DNA of 64,000 bases, taken from an uncultured Paracoccaceae bacterium. Its GTDB lineage: Bacteria; Pseudomonadota; Alphaproteobacteria; Rhodobacterales; Rhodobacteraceae. The position numbers and the translations under genes are program-made. This document shows, piece after piece, positions 1-11,582 of the stretch. The stretch lies in the NCBI GenBank assembly GCA_913061275.1, contig CAJXSR010000018.1, forward strand, positions 1-64,000. Reading direction: 5' to 3'. Below the pieces are notes generated by a model. That model did no database searches. It had not been told where the DNA came from and saw nothing but the letters and a program-made list of their open reading frames with translations. Each line of letters opens with the position of its first letter. Position 1 is the stretch's first letter.

Positions 1-28
1 GATGGCTGCGCCTTTTTGAAAGAGCGAT

Positions 29-1588
29 ATGCTGACAGGAACTGTGCTTTGGTACGATGCCAAAAAGGGCATCGGATTCATTAAACCCGATACTGAAGAA
101 AATGATGTGTTTGTACATATGAAGGCTTTAAAAGCCTCTGGTATGAAAGATTTGGCTGAAGGCCATCGTATATCATTTTACATTCAAACCGATGTTGAAA
201 CAGGCCGCAAGGCAGGTTCAAACTTTGAACTACTAACGGGTGAAGAACCGCGCCCTCGACCAAAAAAGAAAACACCAAAAGAAAAAGCCGTAGAAGCAAA
301 AATCAAGGAAGAAACGCCAATTAGTGACGCGTCAGCATTTGACGCATTGGGTCTTGACCCATTATTGGTAAAATCTTTATCTTTTCTGGGGTATACAACC
401 CCTACCCCAATTCAAAGCCAAGCAATCCCTGCAGCCTTAAACGGTCGTGATATAGTAGGATTGGCACAAACTGGAACAGGCAAAACTGCCGCTTTTTCCT
501 TGCCAATTTTACACCGCCTTTTGAAAGACCCGATTGAACGCAAAGGTCGTTCAACACGTGTTTTAATCCTGACGCCTACACGTGAATTAGCAATGCAAAT
601 TCATAAAAACCTGCGGGACATGGGGAAAAAACTGCCCCTAGATTTCGCAGTTGCCATTGGCGGCGCGCCCATTCGTAAGCAAATGCAGGCACTTGCACGT
701 GGCGTAGATATATTGGTGGCAACACCTGGCCGTCTAGAAGATTTGGTAGATCAGCGCGCACTGCGCCTAGATCAAACAAATTACATTGTTCTGGATGAGG
801 CTGACCAGATGATGGATATTGGCTTTATGCCAGCAATCAAACGGATTTTACCAAAATTGGCAGAAGACCGTCAAACCTTATTGTTTTCTGCCACCATGCC
901 AAAATTGATCCGTGAGTTGGCCGATAACCATTTGAAAGATCCGATTAACGTCGCAGTTGCCCCAGAAAATACAACCGCAGAAAAAGTTACGCAAAAACTA
1001 ATGCACCTTGTCAAAATGAATAAAGGTCTGGCATTGGAACGTATTGTTAAACAAAACCTTGGTAAACGGGTTTTGGTTTTTTCTCGAACTAAACACGGCT
1101 CTGATAAACTGGTTAAGTGGTTGGGAACCCAAGATATAAAATCTGATGCAATTCATGGTAATAAGTCCCAAGGCCAACGTCAGCGCGCTTTGGAAGATTT
1201 CCGCAAAAACAAAACTGCCGTATTAATTGCGACCGATATAGCCGCGCGTGGCATTGATATTCCGGGAATTGAGATTGTTATTAACTACGACCTGCCAAAT
1301 GTTCCTGAATCATATGTACACCGTATTGGTCGTACTGCACGTGCTGGTGCTTCTGGCCGCGCGATTTCATTTTGCGCGCCAGATGAGCAAAAACAACTGC
1401 GTGACATCGAAAGGTTAATCAAAAAACCGATCCCAGTTGCCCATCTTGAAGGCTTGACCGCCGCGATCATTCCAATGGAAGAAAAGCCCGAAGGGCGTAA
1501 AGGCCGTGCAAGACCAAATCCAAACCGCAAGTTTGGCGGTGGTGGTGGTAAAGGCAAAGGTAGAAGTGGGTCAAGAAAGCGTAATTAA
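29..1588 (+). CDS. DEAD-box RNA helicase with N-terminal cold-shock domain
   Basis: ATP-dependent RNA helicase, probably remodelling structured RNA in the cytoplasm (RhlE-like). Residues 1-68 form a cold-shock (OB-fold) domain: the RNP1-like motif KGIGFI is at 13-18 and the RNP2-like VFVHM at 27-31. A basic linker follows, then the helicase core from about 105 to 465: Q motif near 125, motif I AQTGTGKT at 146-153, PTRELA, TPGRL, DEAD, SAT, and the C-terminal motifs ARGIDIPG and HRIGRTARAG. The tail is basic and glycine-rich, typical for RNA binding. The start at 29 is required to include the complete cold-shock fold. Fusion of the two domains in one protein is unusual; most RhlE proteins begin directly at the Q motif. 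Only 28 bases lie upstream, so promoter and neighbours are unseen. Confidence 0.93.
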   Translation: MLTGTVLWYDAKKGIGFIKPDTEENDVFVHMKALKASGMKDLAEGHRISFYIQTDVETGRKAGSNFELLTGEEPRPRPKKKTPKEKAVEAKIKEETPISDASAFDALGLDPLLVKSLSFLGYTTPTPIQSQAIPAALNGRDIVGLAQTGTGKTAAFSLPILHRLLKDPIERKGRSTRVLILTPTRELAMQIHKNLRDMGKKLPLDFAVAIGGAPIRKQMQALARGVDILVATPGRLEDLVDQRALRLDQTNYIVLDEADQMMDIGFMPAIKRILPKLAEDRQTLLFSATMPKLIRELADNHLKDPINVAVAPENTTAEKVTQKLMHLVKMNKGLALERIVKQNLGKRVLVFSRTKHGSDKLVKWLGTQDIKSDAIHGNKSQGQRQRALEDFRKNKTAVLIATDIAARGIDIPGIEIVINYDLPNVPESYVHRIGRTARAGASGRAISFCAPDEQKQLRDIERLIKKPIPVAHLEGLTAAIIPMEEKPEGRKGRARPNPNRKFGGGGGKGKGRSGSRKRN

Positions 1589-1658
1589 ATTGTTCATTGC
1601 ACTGTTTGCCATCAAAGATATTATGGTGGCATAACTACTAATGATCGGAACCTTAAAT

Positions 1659-2117
1659 ATGCAAAGACTTACAATATTAATCACCGCACTTACACTATCT
1701 TTACCTATGATGCCTGCCTTCGCAGATGGTACGGCCGCAATAAAAGCCCGCCAAGGTATGATGCAACTATACGCGTTTAACCTAGGTATTTTGGGCAACA
1801 TGGCTAAAGGTGCCACCGAATATGATGCCAAAGCTGCATCTATTGCCGCAGCCAACCTGCTTGCAAGCGCATCACTAGATCAAAGTGCTATGTGGCCTGC
1901 AGGTACGGACACATTTGAAATGGAAGGCAAAACGGGTGCAAAACCGGAAATGTGGTCAACCTACCCTGCTGTTCTTGATAATGTGAACCAACTTGTAGCA
2001 GCTGCAACGGCTATGAATGCAGTAGCTGGTACGGATTTAGCAAGCTTAAAAGGTGCTATGGGTACTGTAGGCGGATCATGTGGCGCGTGCCATAAGTTAT
2101 ATCGCCAAAAAGACTAA
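1659..2117 (+). CDS. Cytochrome c' (class II c-type cytochrome)
   Basis: Periplasmic heme protein of the cytochrome c' family, which binds NO and CO and is linked to NO tolerance. The N-terminus is a signal peptide ending near PAFA-DG, and the heme-binding CxxCH motif CGACH lies ten residues from the end, as is typical of class II cytochromes c. The helical Ala-rich body and about 130-residue mature length fit the family. The ATG at 1659 is preferred over the one at 1641 because it begins a standard signal peptide. It is monocistronic and ends at a strong hairpin shared with convergent lipA. Confidence 0.88.
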   Translation: MQRLTILITALTLSLPMMPAFADGTAAIKARQGMMQLYAFNLGILGNMAKGATEYDAKAASIAAANLLASASLDQSAMWPAGTDTFEMEGKTGAKPEMWSTYPAVLDNVNQLVAAATAMNAVAGTDLASLKGAMGTVGGSCGACHKLYRQKD

Positions 2118-2137
2118 AGCCGCTTATATAAACATTT

Positions 2138-2163
2138 ATTAAGAACCCTTTTGGGTTCTTAAT
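2138..2163. terminator. Bidirectional intrinsic terminator between cytochrome c' and lipA
   Basis: A perfect 11-bp inverted repeat (ATTAAGAACCC / GGGTTCTTAAT) with a TTTT loop lies between two convergent genes. The A/T-rich ends of each arm supply a U-rich tail in either direction. Confidence 0.8.
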
Positions 2164-2166
2164 AAC

Positions 2167-3117
2167 CTATTTTGCCAAAGTTTTATTTCTGGCATCTCTT
2201 AATTGTGCAAAATCATCGCCCGCATGATAGCTAGATCGTGTAAGCGGTGTAGCCGATACCATCAAAAAACCTTTGCCATAAGCCGCTTTTTCATAGGCCG
2301 CAAACTCTTCAGGGGTAACAAAGCGATCAAGTACATGGTGCTTTGGGGTTGGTTGCAAATACTGACCGATGGTCAAAAAATCGATGTCTGCGGCGCGCAT
2401 ATCATCCATCACCTGCATTACGGCTTGGCGATCTTCACCCAACCCCACCATCATACCTGATTTGGTAAACATCGATGGATCAAGTTCTTTGACACGTTGT
2501 AGCAAGCGTAAACTGTGAAAATATCGCGCGCCCGGGCGCACTTCTGGGTACAGGCCCGGTACAGTTTCCAAATTATGGTTAAACACATCGGGCTTTGCAG
2601 CCACAACGGTTTCTAAAGCGGAGGCATCACATTTTATAAAATCCGGTGTCAGAATTTCAATCGTAGTATTTGGTGATTGCCGCCTAATTGCGCGAATGGT
2701 TTGGGCAAAATGTTCAGCACCACCATCTTTTACATCATCGCGATCAACCGAAGTTATTACAACATGGTTCAAACCTAATTTCTTAACCGCATCCGCCACA
2801 CGACCTGGTTCAAACACATCCAGACTTTCAGGTGGTTTACCCGTCGCAATATTGCAAAACGTACAGGCCCGCGTACAAACTTCGCCCATAATCATCATCG
2901 TAGCATGGCCTTGCGACCAACATTCGCCCACATTCGGGCAACCTGCCTGCTCGCATACTGTCACAAGGTTGTTGTCGCGCATAATTTTACGGGTATTTGC
3001 ATAACCGGGACCACCAGGTGCCTTAACCCTTATCCAGCTTGGCTTTTTGGGCTGCGCATTATCTGGTTTATGCGCTTTTTCAGGGTGCCGTTCGGCTGGT
3101 ATATTTAGATCACGCAT
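2167..3117 (-). CDS. lipA: Lipoyl synthase
   Basis: Radical-SAM enzyme that inserts two sulfur atoms into octanoyl groups on lipoyl domains of 2-oxoacid dehydrogenases. The auxiliary cluster cysteines C55, C60 and C66 ([12 protein letters not shown]) and the radical-SAM cluster C81-x3-C85-x2-C88 are both present, as is the C-terminal RSSYHA motif near residue 294 whose serine ligates the auxiliary cluster. The 316-residue length is normal. The gene is divergent from katG and has no operon partner in view; lpdA, another lipoate-dependent function, is 5 kb away. Confidence 0.97.
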   Translation of the reverse strand: MRDLNIPAERHPEKAHKPDNAQPKKPSWIRVKAPGGPGYANTRKIMRDNNLVTVCEQAGCPNVGECWSQGHATMMIMGEVCTRACTFCNIATGKPPESLDVFEPGRVADAVKKLGLNHVVITSVDRDDVKDGGAEHFAQTIRAIRRQSPNTTIEILTPDFIKCDASALETVVAAKPDVFNHNLETVPGLYPEVRPGARYFHSLRLLQRVKELDPSMFTKSGMMVGLGEDRQAVMQVMDDMRAADIDFLTIGQYLQPTPKHHVLDRFVTPEEFAAYEKAAYGKGFLMVSATPLTRSSYHAGDDFAQLRDARNKTLAK

Positions 3118-3312
3118 GAAAAAATCCTTTGTTCAACTTAATATAGCCTTCGAAACCAATATTGTCCCTAGATATTTATACCTATTCTAACAAAAATTAA
3201 AACGCGATATTACTAACTTTCATGATTCAAAGTGCTATTATTTCAGAAGATTGGATTGCCTTTCAGTGAAAATTTACCTTATCTATAAAGCAGCAAAATG
3301 ATGCAGCCATGA

Positions 3313-5529
<2,217 letters not shown>

Positions 5530-5571
5530 CTTTAAGCAATAAGCATTATTGCCTATCATACTTATATAAAT

Positions 5572-5596
5572 GGGCTGCCCAAGGGTGGCCCTTTTT
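5572..5596 (+). terminator. Intrinsic terminator after katG
   Basis: An 8-bp stem (GGGCTGCC / GGTGGCCC, two G-U pairs) with a CAAG loop is followed by TTTTT, 42 bases after the katG stop. Confidence 0.75.
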
Positions 5597-5639
5597 ACTT
5601 TTTCTACTTATGTAGGGTGCGAAGGATACAATTAGTAAA

Positions 5640-6374
5640 ATGACAAACATTGAAACCCTAGCCGAACACAAAGGCCGCGAACACCACATCAGCAAAATAG
5701 GTGAGTTCCTTAAACAGATCATCTATGGAGGAAATGACGGTATTGTCACAACATTCGCAGTTGTCGCAGGTTTTGCAGGCGCGGGTGCAGAAGGTGTCGC
5801 CCAAGTAGGCGGCATTGCAGTTCTACTATTTGGTTTTGCCAATCTTTTTGCAGATGCAACGGCTATGGGTTTGGGTGAGTTTTTGTCAGCACGGTCTGAA
5901 AAAGACCTATACCATTCAATCCGCGATAAAGAGATTTTTGAGATACACAACAACCCTGAAATGGAACGCCGCGAAACCATCGAAATTCTATCTGACAAAG
6001 GCATGACCAGTGATGATGCCAATGGCATGGCGGATATTCTGGAACGCTACCCTGATTACTATGGCGATTTCATGATGGCTTATGAAATCGGCATGGCTGA
6101 CCCAGCGGATGAAAGCCCTGCCCTGAATGGTCTGGCCACGTTTGGGTCGTTCCTTGTTTTTGGTGTCATTCCGCTGGTCCCGTATTTTGTACTGGAACCC
6201 GTAGCATCAACCTTTAACATATCTGTTTTCGCCACATTCGGCGCTTTATGTGTCCTTGGCCTGCTGCGTTACACGGTGATCCGCGAAAATATCATACGCT
6301 GTGTTGGTGAAACAGTTCTGGTTGGCGGCGTATGTGCATCAGTAGCCTATCTTGTTGGGTTGGCTTTTGCATAA
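5640..6374 (+). CDS. VIT1/CCC1-family transmembrane protein
   Basis: Member of the vacuolar iron transporter family, whose characterised members move Fe2+ or Mn2+ across membranes. The family signature GGNDGIVTTFAVVAGF is at about residues 30-45, in the first membrane helix. A cytoplasmic acidic segment with many Glu, Asp and Met residues (about 95-150) corresponds to the metal-binding domain, and further hydrophobic helices lie at about 165-185, 190-212 and 222-244. The substrate in this organism is not known. It lies directly after katG, separated by a terminator, so a link to iron and peroxide handling is only suggestive. Its 3' end is 6 bases from the convergent decarboxylase gene. Confidence 0.85.
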   Translation: MTNIETLAEHKGREHHISKIGEFLKQIIYGGNDGIVTTFAVVAGFAGAGAEGVAQVGGIAVLLFGFANLFADATAMGLGEFLSARSEKDLYHSIRDKEIFEIHNNPEMERRETIEILSDKGMTSDDANGMADILERYPDYYGDFMMAYEIGMADPADESPALNGLATFGSFLVFGVIPLVPYFVLEPVASTFNISVFATFGALCVLGLLRYTVIRENIIRCVGETVLVGGVCASVAYLVGLAFA

Positions 6375-6380
6375 CGCCGC

Positions 6381-7724
6381 CTAACGATACAGCTCTGTCA
6401 TAATCTGCACCAGTCGATCAATGTGCTGATCCTTCGTTCTAAAGGATGAAATACTGATCCGAAAGGCTGGACGGCCCTGCCATATAGTTGACCCAAACCA
6501 TACCTTGCCAGAGCTTTGCGCGGCTTCAAGGATGCTATTTGTACGTTCATCAGTGTCAGCACGCACCAGTATCTGGTTCAAAACCACACGGTTTAACACA
6601 TCATACCCCACATCGCGTAAAGCGTTGGCCACATGTCTTGCCTGCTTACGATGCCTATCAATCATCTTGGCAACCCCGTCATGACCCAAAGTTCTAAGGG
6701 CTGCCCAGATCGGAATACCGCGCGCACGACGCGAAAATTCAAGCGTCAAGTTTTTTTGTGCCGTTGCCGAAGCTGTTGAATAGGCCGCATCACTGTTCAT
6801 TGCACGCGCAAGCGCATCTTTGTCACGGCAGATTGCAATAGCACCATCATAGGGCGTGTTTAACCATTTATGGCCATCCGTAGTCCAACTATCGGCACCG
6901 TCCACCCCCGCTGTCAGATGTTTGGAATTTTCTGATGCCCGCGCCCAAAGACCAAACGCCCCGTCAACATGCACCCAAGCCCCTGCTTTTTTAGCCAAGG
7001 GGATAATTTTATCAAATGGATCAAATTCACCAGTATTAACCTCACCTGCCTGCAAGCAAATGATAGTGTGATCGTCAATCGGTGGTAATTGTGCTGGGTC
7101 AACACGCCCGTAACTGTCTGTTGGCGCATAGATAATACGGTTTAGACCAAACCCCAAAACGCGCAGTGCCTTTTTGACAGTGATGTGTGTTGTTTCTGGG
7201 ACGACAACACGAATTTCTGGCGCACCTATCAAACCATCATTTTCAAAGTCCCACCCCAATGTCGCTAATAGCGAAGACCGCGCAGCCGACAAACATGCCA
7301 AACCGCAAGCGGTGGCAGAGGTTCCAAAGCCAACTGCGCTTTCACGTGGCAAATCAAGAATTTCCAACACCCACTCCCCTGCTTGTTGTTCAAGCGTCGC
7401 AGCAGATGGCCCGCCATCAAAGCTGGATGCGGATTGATCCCATGCCAATGCCAACCGATCGGCAGCTGCTGAAATAGGTAGTGACGCACCGATTACAAAT
7501 CCGTAGTAGTTTGGCCCGTTAGACGCCACAGTAGCAGGTGATCCAAGGTCATCCATCAATGCAAGTGTTTCCGCCGCTGGCCTGCCCGCTTTTGACAAAG
7601 GTTCATACAGGCCATCCAGTGCTATAATCTTATCTTCAGACGGATACACGGGCCTGCCTTCTATATTTTCAAGATACGTATAGGCGCGCGCATCCGCGTC
7701 TTTTATCAGCTCAATTTCATCCAT
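6381..7724 (-). CDS. PLP-dependent group II decarboxylase family protein
   Basis: Fold-type I pyridoxal-phosphate enzyme related to aromatic-amino-acid and glutamate decarboxylases. The PLP-binding lysine is K286 in TTDGHKWLNTPYD, and the ring-stacking and cofactor aspartate is D254 in VHVDGAFG. The 447-residue length fits. The substrate cannot be read from the sequence; tyrosine/DOPA, diaminobutyrate and other roles occur in this family. It is divergent from an ArsR-type regulator 54 bases away, which is a plausible local regulator. Confidence 0.85.
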   Translation of the reverse strand: MDEIELIKDADARAYTYLENIEGRPVYPSEDKIIALDGLYEPLSKAGRPAAETLALMDDLGSPATVASNGPNYYGFVIGASLPISAAADRLALAWDQSASSFDGGPSAATLEQQAGEWVLEILDLPRESAVGFGTSATACGLACLSAARSSLLATLGWDFENDGLIGAPEIRVVVPETTHITVKKALRVLGFGLNRIIYAPTDSYGRVDPAQLPPIDDHTIICLQAGEVNTGEFDPFDKIIPLAKKAGAWVHVDGAFGLWARASENSKHLTAGVDGADSWTTDGHKWLNTPYDGAIAICRDKDALARAMNSDAAYSTASATAQKNLTLEFSRRARGIPIWAALRTLGHDGVAKMIDRHRKQARHVANALRDVGYDVLNRVVLNQILVRADTDERTNSILEAAQSSGKVWFGSTIWQGRPAFRISISSFRTKDQHIDRLVQIMTELYR

Positions 7725-7778
7725 ATCTTGACTCCATATGTTTCTGTGGCAAAGTAATATTGAAAAGGATCAATATAG

Positions 7779-8111
7779 ATGAATGCCTATATAGAAACAA
7801 ACATCGAGTCAACAAGCACGATTTTACGCGCCCTGTCCAATGAACACAGGTTGCGTATTATGATGTGGATTATGGACCCTGAAGCGCATTTTTCGCCACA
7901 AAAAGACGGTGATCTTGTGAAAGACGGGGTATGTGTAGGTTTTATCACCGAAAAAATTGGGCTGACCCAACCAACGGTTACAAGCCATATGAAAGTGTTA
8001 GCAAAGGCAGGTCTGGTCACCTCAAAGCCAATAAAAAACTGGGTTTTTTACAAACCACAACGTGCGAATTTCAAAACCGCCCTTGCCTCATTGAATGATA
8101 TGCTGGGATAG
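7779..8111 (+). CDS. ArsR-family winged-helix regulator
   Basis: Small DNA-binding protein. Residues 15-105 form a winged helix: LRALSNEHRLRIMMWI is the typical ArsR opening helix, and the recognition helix is around LTQPTVTSHMKVLAKAGLV (about 68-86). An insert of roughly 20 residues (about 31-50) after the first helices carries the protein's only cysteine. The classic ELCVCDL metal-binding motif is absent, so this is probably not an arsenic sensor. It likely controls the divergent PLP decarboxylase gene and itself. The effector is unknown. Confidence 0.8.
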   Translation: MNAYIETNIESTSTILRALSNEHRLRIMMWIMDPEAHFSPQKDGDLVKDGVCVGFITEKIGLTQPTVTSHMKVLAKAGLVTSKPIKNWVFYKPQRANFKTALASLNDMLG

Positions 8112-8122
8112 GTATCTATCCC
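8105..8122. terminator. Possible bidirectional terminator hairpin
   Basis: A perfect 7-bp repeat (GGGATAG / CTATCCC) with a GTAT loop spans the stop of the ArsR gene and abuts the end of convergent lpdA. There is no long T-run, so termination efficiency is uncertain. Confidence 0.4.
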
Positions 8123-9517
8123 TTAGATATGTATAACTTTGCCATAAGCATCCAGTACACTTTCATGCATCATTTCAGATAGTGTTGGATGCGGGAACAC
8201 TGTTTGCATCAGATCTTCTTCGGTTGTTTCTAGCTGGCGCCCGATCACATAGCCTTGGATCAGTTCAGTAACTTCAGCCCCAACCATATGCGCGCCCAAT
8301 AGTTCACCTGTTTTTGCATCAAAAATTGTTTTAACAATACCTTCTGGTTCACCTAATGCGATCGCCTTACCGTTACCGACAAAAGGGAAACGACCAACCT
8401 TAATATCAAAACCTTTGTCTTTAGCCGCAGCTTCAGTATATCCGACTGAGGCAATTTGCGGGTGGCAATATGTACACCCTGCAATGCTTTCAGGCTTAAC
8501 CGCATGCGGCTTTAACCCGGCAATCAACTCTGCCACCATTACACCCTCGTGGGATGCTTTATGCGCTAACCAAGGGGGTGCGGCCAAATCACCAATTGCA
8601 AAGATACCTTTAATGTTAGTACGGCAGTATTGGTCTGTTACCACATGACTGCGGTCTTCTTTTATACCGATTTTTTCCAACCCTAGGCCTTCAACATTTC
8701 CGACAATTCCCACAGCAGAAATAACCGTATCAAATTCAACTTTTTCAACTTTACCCTTTGATTCAATATGGGCCGTAACTTTGCCTTTCCCACGATCAAG
8801 TTGCTTTACAAGCGTCTTTTCCATGATCTTCATGCCCTGTTTCTTAAAGGCTTTTTTAGCAAAATCTGCGATCTCTTTATCTTCGACTGGTAAGATGCGT
8901 TCCATCACTTCTACAACAGTGGTGTCAGCCCCTAATGTGTTGTAAAAGCTTGCAAACTCAATACCGATAGCACCTGATCCAATGACCAATAGTTTCTTTG
9001 GCATATGGGGTGGTTTCAGGGCTGTTTTATATGTCCAAACCAAATCTCCATCTGCTTCCAAACCGGGCAGTTCACGCGCACGTGCACCTGTCGCTAAAAC
9101 GACATTCTTACCTGTTAACACTTCGGTGCCTTTGTCAGTTTTGACGGAAACTTTGTTTTTACCTACTAAAGAAGCCTCACCCATTATGGCTGTGACTTTA
9201 TTTTTCTTTAGCAAATGGCCGATGCCTGCGTTTAATTTTGCAGCAACTCCACGGGAACGTTTCACAACTGCATCTAAATCATATGAAATGTTGTCTGCGG
9301 AAAGCCCAAATTCAGATGCGCGGTGCATAAGGTGGAACACTTCTGATGATCGCAACAATGCTTTTGTTGGGATACATCCCCAGTTAAGGCAAATACCGCC
9401 CATATGTTCACGTTCAATAATAGCTACAGATAAGCCAAGTTGCGCCCCACGAATTGCAGCAACATAGCCTCCTGGCCCTGCCCCAATTACGATCATATCA
9501 AAGGTTTTATCTGCCAT
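8123..9517 (-). CDS. lpdA: Dihydrolipoyl dehydrogenase (E3)
   Basis: FAD enzyme that reoxidises dihydrolipoamide in 2-oxoacid dehydrogenase complexes or the glycine cleavage system. The FAD-binding GAGPGGYVAA is at 12-21, the redox-active disulfide is C43/C48 (GGICLNWGCIP), the NAD-binding region is near GSGAIGIEFASF, and the C-terminal catalytic motif FPHPTLSE is present. The start is placed at the ATG at 9517; a GTG directly in front gives one extra residue. No pdh genes are adjacent, so which complex it serves is unknown. Confidence 0.95.
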   Translation of the reverse strand: MADKTFDMIVIGAGPGGYVAAIRGAQLGLSVAIIEREHMGGICLNWGCIPTKALLRSSEVFHLMHRASEFGLSADNISYDLDAVVKRSRGVAAKLNAGIGHLLKKNKVTAIMGEASLVGKNKVSVKTDKGTEVLTGKNVVLATGARARELPGLEADGDLVWTYKTALKPPHMPKKLLVIGSGAIGIEFASFYNTLGADTTVVEVMERILPVEDKEIADFAKKAFKKQGMKIMEKTLVKQLDRGKGKVTAHIESKGKVEKVEFDTVISAVGIVGNVEGLGLEKIGIKEDRSHVVTDQYCRTNIKGIFAIGDLAAPPWLAHKASHEGVMVAELIAGLKPHAVKPESIAGCTYCHPQIASVGYTEAAAKDKGFDIKVGRFPFVGNGKAIALGEPEGIVKTIFDAKTGELLGAHMVGAEVTELIQGYVIGRQLETTEEDLMQTVFPHPTLSEMMHESVLDAYGKVIHI

Positions 9518-9610
9518 CACAATGCCCTTACATTTATTTAGTTTAACGTTAAACTATTCTTATATTCTTTATGCTGGATTATAACGAAAAACACAAGACA
9601 AAGAAAGTTA

Positions 9611-10183
9611 TCAGGTTTTCTCTAATGCCTTCAAAAGGGTTTGATACCCATTGTTGCTAAGAAAATGAAGCTCGTCATCATTAGATTCCCTACCCAACAC
9701 GTTGTTTCTATAGGGAAACCTACCAAATTTTGTAATAATATTATGATGAACTTTTGCGTGTATTAATAACGTACCACCATTTCGCATTCTACTTTCCATA
9801 TAGAAAACCGCGTTATCCTGCTCTGCAATCAATTCAGAATGTTCAAATGGCATATAAAAGAATTGTTGTTCTTCACCTAGAACGTCTAAATCAAAGTCTT
9901 TTTCAATACTTTGCTTTGCAACGGTTAGGGCGTTTGGGTCAGTGGCGAATGCGCGCGCATCATTCCTAAACATATTGCGTGGAAACTGATCTGTTAAAAT
10001 CAAATATGCCAAACTACCCAGTGGCGTTTTAGCCCATTCAGTATAGCCACCTGCAAGTGCAATTTCCCAGTCATTCATAAATAAACGCTGGATTTTTGCA
10101 TCTAGTTCAGGGGGGCCACTATACCAACCCTTTGGGCCAACTTCCTTTACCCAAAAATCAATAATACGGTCGAAATCTGCCAT
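9611..10183 (-). CDS. DUF924 family protein
   Basis: Cytoplasmic all-helical protein of about 190 residues. The family hallmarks are visible: DRIIDFWV at the N-terminus, LTDQFPRNMFR around 68-78 and FYMPFEHSE around 110-118. The family folds like a TPR protein and its biochemical role is not established. The ATG at 10183 is preceded by a strong AGGAAGGAAG ribosome binding site; the GTG at 10201 would place that site inside the gene. Confidence 0.85.
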   Translation of the reverse strand: MADFDRIIDFWVKEVGPKGWYSGPPELDAKIQRLFMNDWEIALAGGYTEWAKTPLGSLAYLILTDQFPRNMFRNDARAFATDPNALTVAKQSIEKDFDLDVLGEEQQFFYMPFEHSELIAEQDNAVFYMESRMRNGGTLLIHAKVHHNIITKFGRFPYRNNVLGRESNDDELHFLSNNGYQTLLKALEKT

Positions 10184-10236
10184 TGTACTTCCTTCCTGCA
10201 CCTACAGTATAAGAAAAGTACATAAGCAAAGAAGTA

Positions 10237-11484
10237 TCAAGCCTCTTCTTCGGCCATATCTATTGCAACTTCGGCAGCTAATTCAACGGCAACAACAGAT
10301 GTACCAGGTGAAACATGCGCGTATGTATAAGTATCTGCAACATCTGGTGCTTCACGTATAGTCGACCTAAAGATCGTCCAAGCTGCACTTAACCCCAATA
10401 TAACCGCTAAAAATATAAAAAAGCTGTCTGCCCCGTAATTGGTCATCATCCAACCCACCACAAACGGCCCGCCAATAGCGCCTAGGCCACTGATAAATAT
10501 CAACCCACCAGAAGCGGCAGCCATATCATCAGGTTCTAAATAATCGTTCATGTAAGCTAAGTATAATGAATACAAAGGGTTACTCACGCCCCCAACGACA
10601 AATAAGATCAGCATCAACGAATATAGGTTGTTCGCAAAAAATGGCGCACCGGCCATAATTATTGTGCCAAAAACCGTAAGATAAATAATCAACAAACGAC
10701 GGTCCATACGATCAGACGCCCACCCTATTGGGTATTGGCAGATCATTCCGCCAATATATATCATCGCAACAAGTATAGTGATAGAAGATACATCCAACCC
10801 TTTTTCCGTTCCAAAAACAGATGTCATGCCAAACAAAGCAGAAAAGATTGTACCAAGTAAAAAGATACCAACTACCGCCGTTGGTGAGGCTTTATATAAG
10901 CGCTTAAACGACATTGGTTTTGTGGTTTGAAACAAAGGTGCGGGGCTAATCGATAATAGAATTGGTGCAAAAGACACTGAAACTAACACCGAAGAAATGA
11001 TAAACAGTGTGTATCCCGCAGGATCACCAAAGTTCAAAACACCCTGTGCGGCAACAATCCCCATCATTTGCACAATGATATATAAAGATAGCGTTTGCCC
11101 GCGCGTTTCGTTTGTGGCGCTGTCATTCAACCAGCTTTCTGCAACCACATACACGCCAGAAAAACAAAAACCGATCAATATACGCAGCAACATCCACACA
11201 ATCACATTAGGGATAGCCGCATATAGGATCAAAGCCGCAGAGACTAAGGATGCAAGGGCTGCAAATACCCGAACATGCCCAACACGGCGGATCATTTCAG
11301 GTGCCATTCTACTGCCACCAAGAAAACCGATGAAATAACCAGACATCACCCAAGCCATTGTATTTGGGCTAAAACCCTCAATCGCTCCGCGAATACCCAG
11401 CAACGTTCCTTGCAGGCCATTGCCAAGCATTAACAACAACATACCCAAGAATAAGGGCCATGAATTTCTTAAAACTATAAACAT
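10237..11484 (-). CDS. Major facilitator superfamily transporter
   Basis: Integral membrane carrier with about 12 hydrophobic segments over 415 residues. It resembles the YcaD-like MFS group: the N-terminus runs directly into the first helix (LFLGMLLLMLGNGLQGTL), and a loop after helix 2 reads GGSRMAPEMIRRVGHVR. A second-half helix pair with the loop WASDRMDRRLLI matches the MFS A-like motif. The last 40 residues form an acidic cytoplasmic tail ending DMAEEEA. The substrate is unknown. It lies 53 bases upstream of the DUF924 gene on the same strand, but each may have its own promoter. Confidence 0.85.
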   Translation of the reverse strand: MFIVLRNSWPLFLGMLLLMLGNGLQGTLLGIRGAIEGFSPNTMAWVMSGYFIGFLGGSRMAPEMIRRVGHVRVFAALASLVSAALILYAAIPNVIVWMLLRILIGFCFSGVYVVAESWLNDSATNETRGQTLSLYIIVQMMGIVAAQGVLNFGDPAGYTLFIISSVLVSVSFAPILLSISPAPLFQTTKPMSFKRLYKASPTAVVGIFLLGTIFSALFGMTSVFGTEKGLDVSSITILVAMIYIGGMICQYPIGWASDRMDRRLLIIYLTVFGTIIMAGAPFFANNLYSLMLILFVVGGVSNPLYSLYLAYMNDYLEPDDMAAASGGLIFISGLGAIGGPFVVGWMMTNYGADSFFIFLAVILGLSAAWTIFRSTIREAPDVADTYTYAHVSPGTSVVAVELAAEVAIDMAEEEA

Positions 11485-11582
11485 CGCTAGGATCCACTTT
11501 CTATAAAATCCAAACTACAATATCTTTGAAAAAATGGCGTTCCAGACACGACAAAACCTTAGTCGTATTTTGGTCATTTCTT

